NCBI RefSeq assembly: GCF_021365465.1
Contig: NZ_CP089932.1
Coordinates: 2,480,001 to 2,544,000 of the forward strand
DNA from: Erwinia tracheiphila
Lineage (GTDB): Bacteria > Pseudomonadota > Gammaproteobacteria > Enterobacterales > Enterobacteriaceae
Length of the DNA: 64,000 nucleotides
Direction: 5' to 3'
Position numbers and translations under genes: made by a program. How positions within the stretch are numbered: position 1 is the stretch's first letter; each line of letters opens with the position of its first letter. The notes beneath the pieces were generated by a model, which was given only the letters and a program-made list of their open reading frames with translations, was not told where the DNA came from and did no database searches. Shown in pieces: positions 55,613-64,000 of the stretch.

Positions 55613-55949
55613 TTTTTATCCTTGCTTTCAAATGTAATTAACTACGGCCATTGAATTTATTAAAATCAGTGAGTTGAATCTTCATATGCCATTTAATATA
55701 ACAAATACTGTTGCAATTTAGAAGGTGATGTGAAGACCTTAAATGGTGTTCCCCTGCTCTTCTCAGAAGAGTAAAATTCATCGATAGCTATTCATCCGAC
55801 AGGTTCAGGTCGCCCTCGTTTCAAACCAGTAACGTAAAAAAAGATGAATTTTGTATGTCATCCTTGAGCCAGATCACACACAATATGCTTTCTTTTGTGT
55901 GATTTCGTTTGTGCGAAATTAATTCAAACTCAGTGAGTCGTTAACGCTA
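55613..55949. other. Rrf2-sotB divergent intergenic region
   Basis: About 335 bp, no gene recognised. Contains a palindrome-rich stretch near 55869-55915 (CACACAAAATATGC...TTTTGTGTG) that could be an operator for the Rrf2 regulator. Confidence 0.4.
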
Positions 55950-56365
55950 ATGCATCAACTACTGTTTCACGCAAAGTTGCATGGTTACGTGTCATTATGT
56001 TATCCATCGCTGCGTTTATTTTTAATACCACTGAATTTGTCCCGGCTGGTCTGTTATTTGACATTGCGGTAAGTTTTTCCATGCAGACAGCTCAAGCTCA
56101 GGTCGGGCTGATGCTAACAATTTATGTATGGTTGGTTGGCTGTACAGATGCGGGTGTTAGCCCTGTCCCTGATGCAACAGACGTTGCCATGCGCTGCTGT
56201 CAGGTATCTACAACATCGGTATCGGGGGCACTGTTATGCAATCAGGTCAGCTTGTCGTTGGATATGGCCAGCATCGGCTATGTTGGCGCAGCGATTGGCT
56301 TAATTTCTCTGATATGGTGTGTATGGAGCATGCGCCGTTACCCTCAGCTACAAGTCAATGGCTGA
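55950..56365 (+). pseudogene. sotB: Sugar efflux transporter SotB, large internal deletion
   Basis: The 5' reading [44 protein letters not shown] matches the SotB (YdeA) start, but no in-frame ATG is obvious. After [14 protein letters not shown] the sequence jumps to PDATDVAM and the C-terminal helix (NQVSL...[21 protein letters not shown]), skipping about 290 residues. A frame change in the [13 protein letters not shown] codons has a compensating shift, which keeps a spurious 122-codon ORF open. Non-functional. Confidence 0.85.
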
Positions 56366-56370
56366 TCGAT

Positions 56371-56410
56371 AAAAGCGCCGTTGCACAACATAATATTTTG
56401 CAACGGTGCT
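56371..56410 (-). terminator. Terminator of the rhaBADM operon
   Basis: On the minus strand GCACCGTTGCA pairs with TGCAACGGCGC (plus 56375-56385 and 56399-56409) and is followed by TTTT. It lies about 20 bp past rhaM. Confidence 0.75.
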
Positions 56411-56430
56411 TGTTTTGCGGTAACCGCTTT

Positions 56431-56745
56431 TTATGCCAGATAGAATACCGACGTCAGCTCGGTGCTGACCGGGCTAAAATCTGGATTCGATGGCATAAGT
56501 TCACACATTGAACGCCACCATTTTTGACACACTTCCGTATGTGCAATGGCGTTCCAGCGAAGCTCTGACTCGATCTCTACCACAGCAAACAGCAGGTTAC
56601 GCGGCGCATCAAGAAAAATACTGTAATGATGCGCCCCGTGCTCCTTCAGTACGCAGGCCAGTTCCGGCCAGATCGGATTATGACGTTGTTGATACTCCTG
56701 ATGCTTATCCGGATGGATCTGCATGACGAAAGCTTTACGCAACAT
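56431..56745 (-). CDS. rhaM: L-rhamnose mutarotase RhaM
   Basis: 104 residues from [29 protein letters not shown] at 56745. The family's catalytic His (RHNPIWPEL), HHYSIFLD and the double Trp motif [13 protein letters not shown] are present. Interconverts alpha and beta anomers of L-rhamnose. Overlaps the end of rhaD by 11 bp, last gene of the operon. Confidence 0.94.
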   Translation of the reverse strand: MLRKAFVMQIHPDKHQEYQQRHNPIWPELACVLKEHGAHHYSIFLDAPRNLLFAVVEIESELRWNAIAHTEVCQKWWRSMCELMPSNPDFSPVSTELTSVFYLA

Positions 56746-57583
56746 AAGGATGTCTTGCCTCGAGCGCTGCCTGCCACGGTTTGACGCCAAAGCGCTCACC
56801 GAGCGCAATCAACTCTTCAGTGGTAATACTTTGTTTCATTCCGCCCATCGACAGCACTTTCACCACGACTTCCGAGGATTTTTCAGCGGTATCAATAAGT
56901 CCAAAGGTTTCATCCAGACCAGGACCTGCGCCAAAAATGCCGTGGAAAGGCCACATAACCAGACTGTGTGAAGCCATGCTGTCTGCGGTTGCGTCACCAA
57001 TGCCATCGGTGCCCGGCACCATCCACGGCACGATGCCAACGCCATCTGGAAACACGACCAGACACTCCGTGCTCCCTTCCCATAAAAGACGCGTGAAACG
57101 CGCCGGGTCCAGGTCCACCACATAACTGAGCGACATAAAATTTGTGGCATGGCAGTGCATGATTACCCGATCAGCCCCATTACTCACTTTCATCCGCACC
57201 GCGTGGGACTGAAAGTGTGAAGCCAGTTCGGAGGTCGGCAGTCCACCGTTGCTCAGGCCCCAGTATATGCGGTAAGCCCGTCCATCTTGACTGACGCGCA
57301 GCAGAACCAGACTGTCCGCCGGATCGAGTTGCACGTTACGAAAAAACTTTCCAGAGCCGGTAACCAGAAACCAGCAGTTAGCCAGCGAGGGAGCGGGCTG
57401 AGTTAACTCGACGATGCGGTGTTCAGGATAGAAATCGCTGGCAAAAGGTTGCACCTCTTCATCCAGCAGACGCAGGCTAACGTTACCGCCATTACGCTCA
57501 TCCCATCCTTTAAGCCACATATCACTGGTCGCTTTGACCATTCCCTGAACAAACCAGGAAGTCAGAATGTGTTGCATATTCAA
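56735..57583 (-). CDS. rhaD: Rhamnulose-1-phosphate aldolase
   Basis: 282 residues, class II aldolase. GNVSLRL turn near residue 35, the zinc histidines in [16 protein letters not shown], Glu in [24 protein letters not shown] and the third histidine in [22 protein letters not shown]. Splits L-rhamnulose 1-phosphate into dihydroxyacetone phosphate and L-lactaldehyde. Begins 3 bp after the rhaA stop. Confidence 0.97.
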   Translation of the reverse strand: MNMQHILTSWFVQGMVKATSDMWLKGWDERNGGNVSLRLLDEEVQPFASDFYPEHRIVELTQPAPSLANCWFLVTGSGKFFRNVQLDPADSLVLLRVSQDGRAYRIYWGLSNGGLPTSELASHFQSHAVRMKVSNGADRVIMHCHATNFMSLSYVVDLDPARFTRLLWEGSTECLVVFPDGVGIVPWMVPGTDGIGDATADSMASHSLVMWPFHGIFGAGPGLDETFGLIDTAEKSSEVVVKVLSMGGMKQSITTEELIALGERFGVKPWQAALEARHPYVA

Positions 57584-57586
57584 TCC

Positions 57587-58849
57587 TTAACGTTTACTGA
57601 GAATCTGTTGTTCATAATGACGTACTTCACTCAGCCAGTGGGCATCAGCCGGGACATCGTGCTGCAGGCAGTATGCTTCCCACACCGCCTGCCAGGGCAA
57701 AGACTTCTGTTCTTCCAGCAGTGCAAGCCGTGCGGTGTAATCACCTTCAATCTCCAGTTGTTTCAAACGATTGACCGGCTCAAGTAGTGCTCGCAGTAGC
57801 GCTTTCTTCGCGTTACGAGTCCCAATTACCCAGGCAGCAATACGGTTGATGGAGGCATCAAAAAAATCCAGGCCGATATGCACTTTCCCGAACAGATCCT
57901 GACGGACAATTTCGCTGGCAATGGCCTGCGTTTCATCATCCAGTAGCACCACATGATCGCTGTCCCAACGAACCGGACGGCTGACATGCAGTAAAAGTCG
58001 CGGTACATAGAGCATGGCCGTGGAGATTTTGTCGGAAATTACTTCGGTCGGATGGAAATGACCGGCATCAAGCGTCAGCGCAATCTGGCGGCTGGCGGCA
58101 TAGCCGAAACAAAACTCATTCGAGCCTACGGTGTAACTTTCTGCGCCAATACCAAAGAGTTTGCTTTCCACGGCATCGATATGTTGATCGGGATGAAATT
58201 TTTCACTGATTACTTCATCCAGTGACATCATAAGGCGCTCCCTGGGGGCAAAACGGTCAATGGTTAAATCCTTCATTCCGTCTGGCACCCAAATATTCAT
58301 TACGGATGCTGTGCCCAACTGTTCGCCGAAATAAGCAGAAATCCTGCGGCTGGCTTTACAATGCTCGATCCAGAACTGTCGAATTGACTCACTGGAGTTG
58401 GAAAGGGTAAAACCACTTTCGCTCATGGGATGAGAAAAGCATGACGGATTGAAATCAAGCCCTAACTGATTTTCTTTCGCCCATTCAACCCAGTGTGAAA
58501 AGTGCTCAGGCCGGATATCACTTCGCTTAACGGCACGATCACTTTCCAGATAGATTGCGTGTAAATTTACTCTTTTCGTGCCGGGAATTAATGACATCGC
58601 TTTGTCGAGATCGGCACGAAGCTCTGTGGCATTGCGCGCACCACCGGGATAATTCCCGGTAGTCTGAATACCGCCGGTCAAAGCAGCTTGCGGATTCTCG
58701 AAGCCACGCACATCGTCACCTTGCCAGCAATGCATGGAAACAGGCACGTTATCCAACCGGGTCATCGCGGCATTAACATCAATACCGATTGCGGCAAAAC
58801 GCTGCTTTGCCAGATCGAACGCCTGTTCAATTGCTCGGGTCATATACAT
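57587..58849 (-). CDS. rhaA: L-rhamnose isomerase
   Basis: 420 residues, TIM barrel. Metal and substrate motifs include [22 protein letters not shown] [35 protein letters not shown] and [22 protein letters not shown]. Converts L-rhamnose to L-rhamnulose with Mn or Co. Overlaps rhaB by 10 bp. Confidence 0.97.
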   Translation of the reverse strand: MYMTRAIEQAFDLAKQRFAAIGIDVNAAMTRLDNVPVSMHCWQGDDVRGFENPQAALTGGIQTTGNYPGGARNATELRADLDKAMSLIPGTKRVNLHAIYLESDRAVKRSDIRPEHFSHWVEWAKENQLGLDFNPSCFSHPMSESGFTLSNSSESIRQFWIEHCKASRRISAYFGEQLGTASVMNIWVPDGMKDLTIDRFAPRERLMMSLDEVISEKFHPDQHIDAVESKLFGIGAESYTVGSNEFCFGYAASRQIALTLDAGHFHPTEVISDKISTAMLYVPRLLLHVSRPVRWDSDHVVLLDDETQAIASEIVRQDLFGKVHIGLDFFDASINRIAAWVIGTRNAKKALLRALLEPVNRLKQLEIEGDYTARLALLEEQKSLPWQAVWEAYCLQHDVPADAHWLSEVRHYEQQILSKR

Positions 58850-60312
58850 AGCTCCTTAGCCGTATTCGTCAGTGACTCAAAACGAGACCAGTTTCGTCGG
58901 TACATGTCACTAACCTGTGGGATATAGGTTTTTAAGGGGAAATTTTGTTTAATTATTTCGCGAAGATGAGTGACATCGCGTAAATCACCACGGGCAATAA
59001 GCTGGTAGCCAATATTACCGAGTGTTGATGCCTCGACGGGGCCAGCAACCACCGGGATACCGCAAGCATCTGCGCAAAGTTGATTCAGTAATGCGTTCTG
59101 GCAACCGCCACCGACAATATGCAAACGCCTGAAAGGGGCCCCGCAGATCTGCTCCAGTTCGTACAATACCTGACGATAAAACAGAGCAAGACTGTCAAAA
59201 ATGCATCTGGCCAGCGCAGCGGGCGTGCTGGGTTGTGCCATGCCCTGCTCCACGCACGCATTCTGAATTTCACAAACCATACTGACTGGATTGATAAAGC
59301 GTTGGTCATTGGGATTGATCAGCGCAAGGCAGGCAGGCTGATCCTTTGCCGCCTGAACCAGCGGGTGAAAATCGTTAATTAGCAGCTCACTACAGATGCG
59401 TTGTAACAACCACAGTCCCATGATGTTTTTCAACACCCGAAAACGCCCTTCAGCGCCACCTTCGTTGGTTATGTTGGCTGCCAGTGCCTTATCATCGTTG
59501 TAGGGTTCAACACTTTCGAAGCCCATCAGAGACCATGTACCTGAACTCAGCCACGCAGAATCAGGGCCAGTAAGCGGAGCCGCCAGCACGGCACTGGCGG
59601 TATCATGCGTCGCCACCGCAACGACAGGCACGTTTTTTCCTGAAGGGCTTCGCCAGCATCCGACTTGCGTTCCCGGTTGTGATGTTTTACCAAACCAGTT
59701 GGCATCGACGCCTGCCCACTGCAGCAGATCGCGATCCCACTGGCCTGTTTTGATATTCAGAAGTTGCGTCGTGGTGGCATTAGTATACTCCCAATTAAAC
59801 TGTCCAGTCAGCCGGTAATGAAAATAATCGGGTACCAGCAGCGCACGATGCACGTGCTGCAACCAGCCTGGCTGGCTGGCGGCCAGTGCCCGCAGCTGAT
59901 AAAGCGTATTAAATGGCAAAAACTGGATACCGGTACGGGAGTAGATGTTTTCCCGACCCAGTTCTTTGATTGCATGCTGCTGAATGCCCTGGGTTCGGTC
60001 ATCGCGATAAGATACGGGCAGACCGATGCGACAACCCTGTTTATCCAGTAGCACAAAATCCACTCCCCAGCTGTCGATGCCAATGCTGTCAGCCATGATA
60101 TCTTCCGCATCCAGGCCATTGAGAGCGGAAACAATAAATGCCTCCAGTGCATCGATATCCCAGCACTGCTGGTCATCAACCGTGAAAAGGCGATTTTTTG
60201 TTCGGGAAATCTCCCGTAACTCCAGTTGTCCACTGTGGGCATCAAAGCCCCCCAACATGACGCGACCACTGGATGCACCCAAATCAATGGCAACGCAATT
60301 TCGCATACTCAT
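58840..60312 (-). CDS. rhaB: Rhamnulokinase
   Basis: 490 residues, FGGY sugar kinase: phosphate-1 loop [15 protein letters not shown] at the start, [26 protein letters not shown], and the adenosine loop [23 protein letters not shown]. Phosphorylates L-rhamnulose with ATP. First gene of rhaBADM, driven from the 60313-60612 intergenic region under RhaS and CRP. Confidence 0.97.
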   Translation of the reverse strand: MSMRNCVAIDLGASSGRVMLGGFDAHSGQLELREISRTKNRLFTVDDQQCWDIDALEAFIVSALNGLDAEDIMADSIGIDSWGVDFVLLDKQGCRIGLPVSYRDDRTQGIQQHAIKELGRENIYSRTGIQFLPFNTLYQLRALAASQPGWLQHVHRALLVPDYFHYRLTGQFNWEYTNATTTQLLNIKTGQWDRDLLQWAGVDANWFGKTSQPGTQVGCWRSPSGKNVPVVAVATHDTASAVLAAPLTGPDSAWLSSGTWSLMGFESVEPYNDDKALAANITNEGGAEGRFRVLKNIMGLWLLQRICSELLINDFHPLVQAAKDQPACLALINPNDQRFINPVSMVCEIQNACVEQGMAQPSTPAALARCIFDSLALFYRQVLYELEQICGAPFRRLHIVGGGCQNALLNQLCADACGIPVVAGPVEASTLGNIGYQLIARGDLRDVTHLREIIKQNFPLKTYIPQVSDMYRRNWSRFESLTNTAKELCI

Positions 60313-60612
60313 GCTTTAGCTTCCTGTTAATTCAATGACTAACAGTGTAAAAGTCGAGTCTTTTTGTACCTTCCCTTTACTGCCAGTCATGCCAGTAAAA
60401 ATGGCAGCGCGGCAAAGATGAACGTGAACAGTCTCACAGTTTTATTTTTAGATAGTCGATGATGTGATACGGTGCGCAATTCTGGATTCAACCCAGCTGG
60501 TTCTTTAATAATCAGCGTTGGGAAAGGTATTTTCTGTTGGAAATTAAAGGTAAGCAGCCGTTCAGGTCAGTAAGATTTACCAACCGTGATGAATCATAAA
60601 TAAGGGCGCGTC
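60313..60612. promoter_or_regulatory. rhaBAD-rhaSR divergent control region
   Basis: 300 bp between divergent rhaB and rhaS, the place of the RhaS and RhaR operators in E. coli. A CRP site CGTGA-N6-TCACA sits at 60423-60438, and a half-site-like TGTGATACGGTGCGCA near 60464. I do not mark the RhaS/RhaR half-sites because I cannot align them reliably. Confidence 0.75.
60423..60438. promoter_or_regulatory. CRP site in the rha control region
   Basis: CGTGAACAGTCTCACA fits TGTGA-N6-TCACA with one mismatch. CRP supports both rhaBAD and rhaSR in E. coli. Confidence 0.65.
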
Positions 60613-61440
60613 GTGACCGTATTACACAGTGTGGATTTCTTTCCAGACGCTGGGTTCCCAATAGCCATTGAACCCCGCGCACCACAGGATGCATTTCCAG
60701 AACACCATCACGATGACTTTCATGAAATAGTGATCGTTGAGCAAGGTGCGGGCATTCATATTTTTAACGGTGAACCTAAACCACTTTGCAGCGGCTGCGT
60801 TTGTTTTGTACGAAGCCATGATCGGCATCTTTATGAAAAAACAGACCGTCTGATACTGACGAACGTCTTATACAAAGAGCCTGAAGCATTCCGCTTTATA
60901 ACGGGCTTCCAGCATCTGCTTCCGCAAGAATGTGATGGGGATTACCCTTATCATTACAGGATCAACAGCAATATGATGGAGCAGGTCAGGTTGCTTATCT
61001 CTGAGCTGAAAACGGGGAGCGGCTCTTTCACCCTTGAGGCACAGGCAGCTCAGGAAATGCGGTTTATGCAACTGCTGTTGTTGCTGCGTAGTGGTAAAAA
61101 TGAACGGCACGGTGATGATCGGCCGGGTAAAATGCATGACCTGTTGGAATGGCTGGCAGAACATTACAGTGAAGACGTGAACTGGGGGGTATTAGCAGAG
61201 CAGTTTTCCCTTTCGTTGCGTACACTACATCGGCAGTTGAAACAGCAAACGGGCAGCACCCCACAGCGCTATCTGAATCGTCTGCGGCTGCTTCAGGCAC
61301 GGCATTTACTGCGGCACAGTGAAATGCGTATCACCGATATTGCCTTTCAATGTGGATTTGGTGACAGCAATCACTTTTCCACATTATTTAAGCGGGAATT
61401 TGGTGTATCTCCGCGTAATATCAGGCAAAAAAACCTGTGA
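60613..61440 (+). CDS. rhaS: RhaS, AraC-family activator of rhaBAD and rhaT
   Basis: 275 residues. N-terminal AraC-binding cupin ([26 protein letters not shown], about 30-60). C-terminal AraC DNA-binding domain with [23 protein letters not shown] and [29 protein letters not shown]. Rhamnose-responsive. Translation begins at GTG in the annotated frame. rhaR follows after 8 bp. Confidence 0.95.
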   Translation: MTVLHSVDFFPDAGFPIAIEPRAPQDAFPEHHHDDFHEIVIVEQGAGIHIFNGEPKPLCSGCVCFVRSHDRHLYEKTDRLILTNVLYKEPEAFRFITGFQHLLPQECDGDYPYHYRINSNMMEQVRLLISELKTGSGSFTLEAQAAQEMRFMQLLLLLRSGKNERHGDDRPGKMHDLLEWLAEHYSEDVNWGVLAEQFSLSLRTLHRQLKQQTGSTPQRYLNRLRLLQARHLLRHSEMRITDIAFQCGFGDSNHFSTLFKREFGVSPRNIRQKNL

Positions 61441-61448
61441 GGTGAATT

Positions 61449-62306
61449 TTGAACCCGCCACTTCGTCTTGTAAAAGCCGACTATTTTCCTTCAGACCTGA
61501 TGCCCGTAGTGGTTGTGGATCGCAGTCCACAGCCCTCCTTTCCCCTTCATAATCATGAATTTAATGAACTAGTGATTGTCTGGCGCGGTAATGGCCTTCA
61601 TGTGATGAATGACAAGCCCTGGCTTATTACCTGTGGCGATCTTTTTTATATTGGCACGGACGATTGCCATAGTTATGAATCGGTGCACGATTTGGTTCTG
61701 GACAATATCATTTACTGTCCTGAGCGTTTTCAGTTGGGTGTCGATCTTAGGCATTTTTTCCCGTATGAACAGGTGGCCTGGCGTTTGACCATACGCGGCA
61801 TGTCACTTGTAAGAGGGGTTATTTTGCAGTTGTCTCAGGAAGGACATAAAAGCGATCAACTTTCACGTCAGCTTGCAGAAACGCTTTTTTTACAGCTTTT
61901 GCTTATTTTGCAGCGCCACCGTTACCGTGCGGATTGCGCATGGCAATTACCTGGAGGAGAACAGCTGGATCTGCTTATGTCAGCTATTGGGGGGCAGATT
62001 TCACACCATTTTGACCTGAGCATGTTTTGCGAGACGCATCAACTGTCCGAACGAGCGCTGAAACAATTGTTTCGGCAGCAGACTGGCATGATGCCCGCGC
62101 AGTACCTTCGTCAGCTCAGACTGTGTAAGGCAAAATTTCTCCTGCGCAGCACGACATGTTTAATAGGAGAAGTTGCTGCTCGCTGTGGTTTTGATGACAG
62201 CAACTATTTCTCCGTTGTGTTCACGCGTGAAACAGGCATGACACCAAGCGCATTCCGTCAACAATTTGAACAGCATGCCCACAGGGCAAAAATTACCCAT
62301 GCCTGA
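61449..62306 (+). CDS. rhaR: RhaR, AraC-family activator of rhaSR
   Basis: 285 residues. Cupin part [27 protein letters not shown] (about 30-56) and the C-terminal pair of helix-turn-helix motifs ([35 protein letters not shown] and [31 protein letters not shown]). Autoregulates rhaSR when rhamnose is present. Shares its direction with rhaS and is probably co-transcribed. Confidence 0.95.
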   Translation: MNPPLRLVKADYFPSDLMPVVVVDRSPQPSFPLHNHEFNELVIVWRGNGLHVMNDKPWLITCGDLFYIGTDDCHSYESVHDLVLDNIIYCPERFQLGVDLRHFFPYEQVAWRLTIRGMSLVRGVILQLSQEGHKSDQLSRQLAETLFLQLLLILQRHRYRADCAWQLPGGEQLDLLMSAIGGQISHHFDLSMFCETHQLSERALKQLFRQQTGMMPAQYLRQLRLCKAKFLLRSTTCLIGEVAARCGFDDSNYFSVVFTRETGMTPSAFRQQFEQHAHRAKITHA

Positions 62307-62309
62307 AAT

Positions 62310-62576
62310 AACGTTGGGGTCATAACATCATTCCCATTCAAATAAAAAATCGGTATAAGTTGAGACAGGGAAAATGTGCTGTAATAACCCCAAAAACTGG
62401 GGAGCAGAATGACGCTGACCGTCCAGGGCAGGACGATTCCACGACATAATGCCGCCAACCGACCACATGGTTTCCCAGGAACATTGACGGGCTTTCTTGA
62501 ACAGTGCATAAAAACATGCGGCACTTGCAGCGCCGACAAGGTGCCAAAGAATGCCTGATAAAATAGCCTTGCTCAT
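62310..62576 (-). pseudogene. rhaT: L-rhamnose/H+ symporter RhaT, N-terminal remnant
   Basis: From 62576: [46 protein letters not shown] matches RhaT residues 1-46. A frameshift near 62437 leads to the other frame, where [31 protein letters not shown] continues RhaT. Homology ends near 62345. About 265 of 344 residues, including most helices, are gone. It stands opposite rhaR as in E. coli. Confidence 0.9.
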
Positions 62577-62822
62577 ATTTACTTCCTTTCGGTAAAAGTA
62601 AGAGCCAGGTCTATGAAGTAAGCGTTTTTCTGAACCTTATGCTGGCTGCCTCAGGACGAAAAAAAAGATGGCAAAATCAGGCAGTTTGGCAATGCCACCA
62701 TCACAAATACTATCTTTATTACCAACTGATAATAAAGGATTATCTTAAATGTGCCGTGTGATGTCGGTTAGCCTTGACGCCAGACCGACACGGTAATCGG
62801 TTGGCCTGCTTCAAAAGCTTAG
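62577..62822. other. Intergenic region
   Basis: About 245 bp with no recognisable gene. Confidence 0.5.
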
Positions 62823-64000
62823 TCAGAATGAAACCCACTCATCGTCCGCGCCGGAGGATTTTGCCTCTGGCGAACACGTCAGCAAACGAGCGGGAGCAAT
62901 CTCGACCGGTATGAGTTGGGCCACTTTGTTTGCGGCTGGCGACAGGCGGAATTTGGAGACAGATAGTGTCAATTCCTCCGTCTGGCGCTCAAGTGTGCTG
63001 GCTGCAGCGGAAACCTGCTCAACCAGCGAGGCATTCTGTTGAGTCACACTGTCCATTTCCGTGATAGCCGTACCCACCTGAGAGATTCCTTTGCTTTGCT
63101 CATCAGAGGCTGCCGCTATCTGCTTCATTATTTGCGTAACTTCACCCACCGCACTCACAATTTCGTCCATGGTGCTGCCAGCTTGACTTACCAGACGTGC
63201 ACCATTGTCCACTCTGCTCACCGAATCACCGATCAGTGCTTCGATCTCTTTTGCGGCATTGGCACTTCGTTGTGCGAGATTACGCACTTCACTGGCCACG
63301 ACGGCAAAGCCACGGCCCTGTTCACCTGCTCTTGCTGCTTCCACGGCAGCATTCAGTGCCAGAATATTGGTCTGAAATGCAATGCTGTTAATGACGCTGG
63401 TGATCTCACCGATTTTTTGAGAACTCCCGGCGATACCTTGCATGGTTGTGACAACGTCACTAACAAGCTTGCCACCTTTACTGGCCGTCAGGGATGCCAC
63501 CTCAGCCATCTTACTGGCATGAGCAGCGTTATCCGCATTTAATTTAACCGTCACCGTAAGCTGCTCCATACTGGCCGCGGTTTGTTCAAGCGCCGCAGCC
63601 TGCTCTTCGGTTCGTGATGAAAGGTCGTTATTGCCGGAAGAAATCTCTGCTGCTCCACGGTAAATATTGTCTGTTCCGTTACGGATTGCCGTCACTGCTT
63701 CACACAAGCTGTCCTGCATGGCCTGTAAAAGCGGAACCAACTTACCAACACAGTTACGACCAATTTCATGCAACGGCTGGCTGAGATCGCCATCCGCTAT
63801 TAAACGAAAATGCTGACGCATTATTTCCAGCGGGCGAACCAGCATGTTGACCAGATAACGATCGGTGAATAACAGAATCAGCAGTCCGGCAATCACGGCC
63901 AGAACAATGACGATTTTCGTCACGTTGGTCAGGCGATCAACATTTACCCGTGTGGTATCCAGCTTATCACTGGCAGCAGCGTCAAACTTCTCTACGGTGG
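62823..64000 (-). CDS. Methyl-accepting chemotaxis protein, partial
   Basis: The frame is still open at the window end ([12 protein letters not shown]... before the [18 protein letters not shown] helix), so the periplasmic domain is outside. Second membrane helix about 63890-63920, then a HAMP domain ([27 protein letters not shown]) and the long methylation/signalling coiled coil with the hairpin tip [49 protein letters not shown]. It ends DDEWVSF, a xWxxF tail like the CheR/CheB-binding pentapeptide of Tsr/Tar. Ligand unknown. A GTG start suggested inside the helix is artificial. Confidence 0.95.
   Translation of the reverse strand, partial: TVEKFDAAASDKLDTTRVNVDRLTNVTKIVIVLAVIAGLLILLFTDRYLVNMLVRPLEIMRQHFRLIADGDLSQPLHEIGRNCVGKLVPLLQAMQDSLCEAVTAIRNGTDNIYRGAAEISSGNNDLSSRTEEQAAALEQTAASMEQLTVTVKLNADNAAHASKMAEVASLTASKGGKLVSDVVTTMQGIAGSSQKIGEITSVINSIAFQTNILALNAAVEAARAGEQGRGFAVVASEVRNLAQRSANAAKEIEALIGDSVSRVDNGARLVSQAGSTMDEIVSAVGEVTQIMKQIAAASDEQSKGISQVGTAITEMDSVTQQNASLVEQVSAAASTLERQTEELTLSVSKFRLSPAANKVAQLIPVEIAPARLLTCSPEAKSSGADDEWVSF

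Noticed and set aside
60469..60480. GGTGCGCAATTC as a dif XerC arm
   Set aside because: Only the first part of the dif arm matches; no central region or XerD arm follows, and it lies in the rha control region.

Overview
The window looks like a piece of an Enterobacterales chromosome from the replication-terminus half. The backbone follows the Escherichia coli order around fnr-uspE-pntBA-ydgH-rstAB-asr-ydgD and mppA-mpaA-ycjG-tpx-tyrR-ycjFX-pspDCBAF-sapAB. Most backbone proteins can be read against their E. coli homologues almost residue for residue (Fnr, UspE, RstAB, Psp, RhaBAD). The heavy load of insertion sequences, the many freshly broken genes and a pqaA gene suggest an IS-rich, host-restricted, possibly Erwinia/Pantoea-like lineage. 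That is inference; the sequence alone does not name the species.

Layout. 1-3250: a broken IS481-family copy, a toxin-like gene and an immunity-like gene that are both frameshifted, a filamentous-phage secretin (pIV) remnant, and small phage-like ORFs ending at a dif-like site. 3250-9151: cargo genes (methyltransferase, DoxX, aromatic-acid MFS transporter, smrA fragment, alpha/beta hydrolase, pqaA). 9190-13514: the only intact IS481 copy (7-bp target duplication), a Tn3-family remnant and a frameshifted IS91-family element. 13860-27209: fnr, uspE, pntAB, an IS5-like remnant, ydgH, rstAB, an M32 carboxypeptidase, asr, a 27-codon ydgU-like gene and ydgD. 27220-29717: Tn3, IS256 and IS481 debris plus a solo IS5-like end. 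29788-40258: a lipoprotein, mppA, broken mpaA/ycjG/tpx, tyrR, ycjF, ycjX and the psp operon with pspF. 40511-40601: a RyhB-type small RNA with its Fur sites and terminator. 40811-43401: sapA and sapB, after which sapCDF are missing and a three-deep nest begins (IS91-family and IS3-family elements inside one IS1, 43535-47432). 48147-49002: two AT-rich tandem jelly-roll-like genes. 49125-55612: a graveyard (rpn, IS6, ldhA, DUF333 lipoprotein, truncated monooxygenase, IS481, IS256, marA/soxS-like fragment, Rrf2 regulator). 55950-62576: sotB remnant and the rhaSR/rhaBADM locus with a destroyed rhaT. 62823-64000: a chemoreceptor running off the window.

How it works together. RstAB is an acid/PhoPQ-linked two-component system, and a recognisable RstA box lies upstream of asr. 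FNR has a good autoregulatory box. PspF and PspA are divergent with a sigma-54 promoter for pspA. Rhamnose regulation and catabolism look complete, but the symporter RhaT is not. Losses (tpx, ycjG, mpaA, sapCDF, rhaT, ldhA, sotB) sit next to IS elements or carry only one or a few lesions, so the decay looks recent and ongoing.
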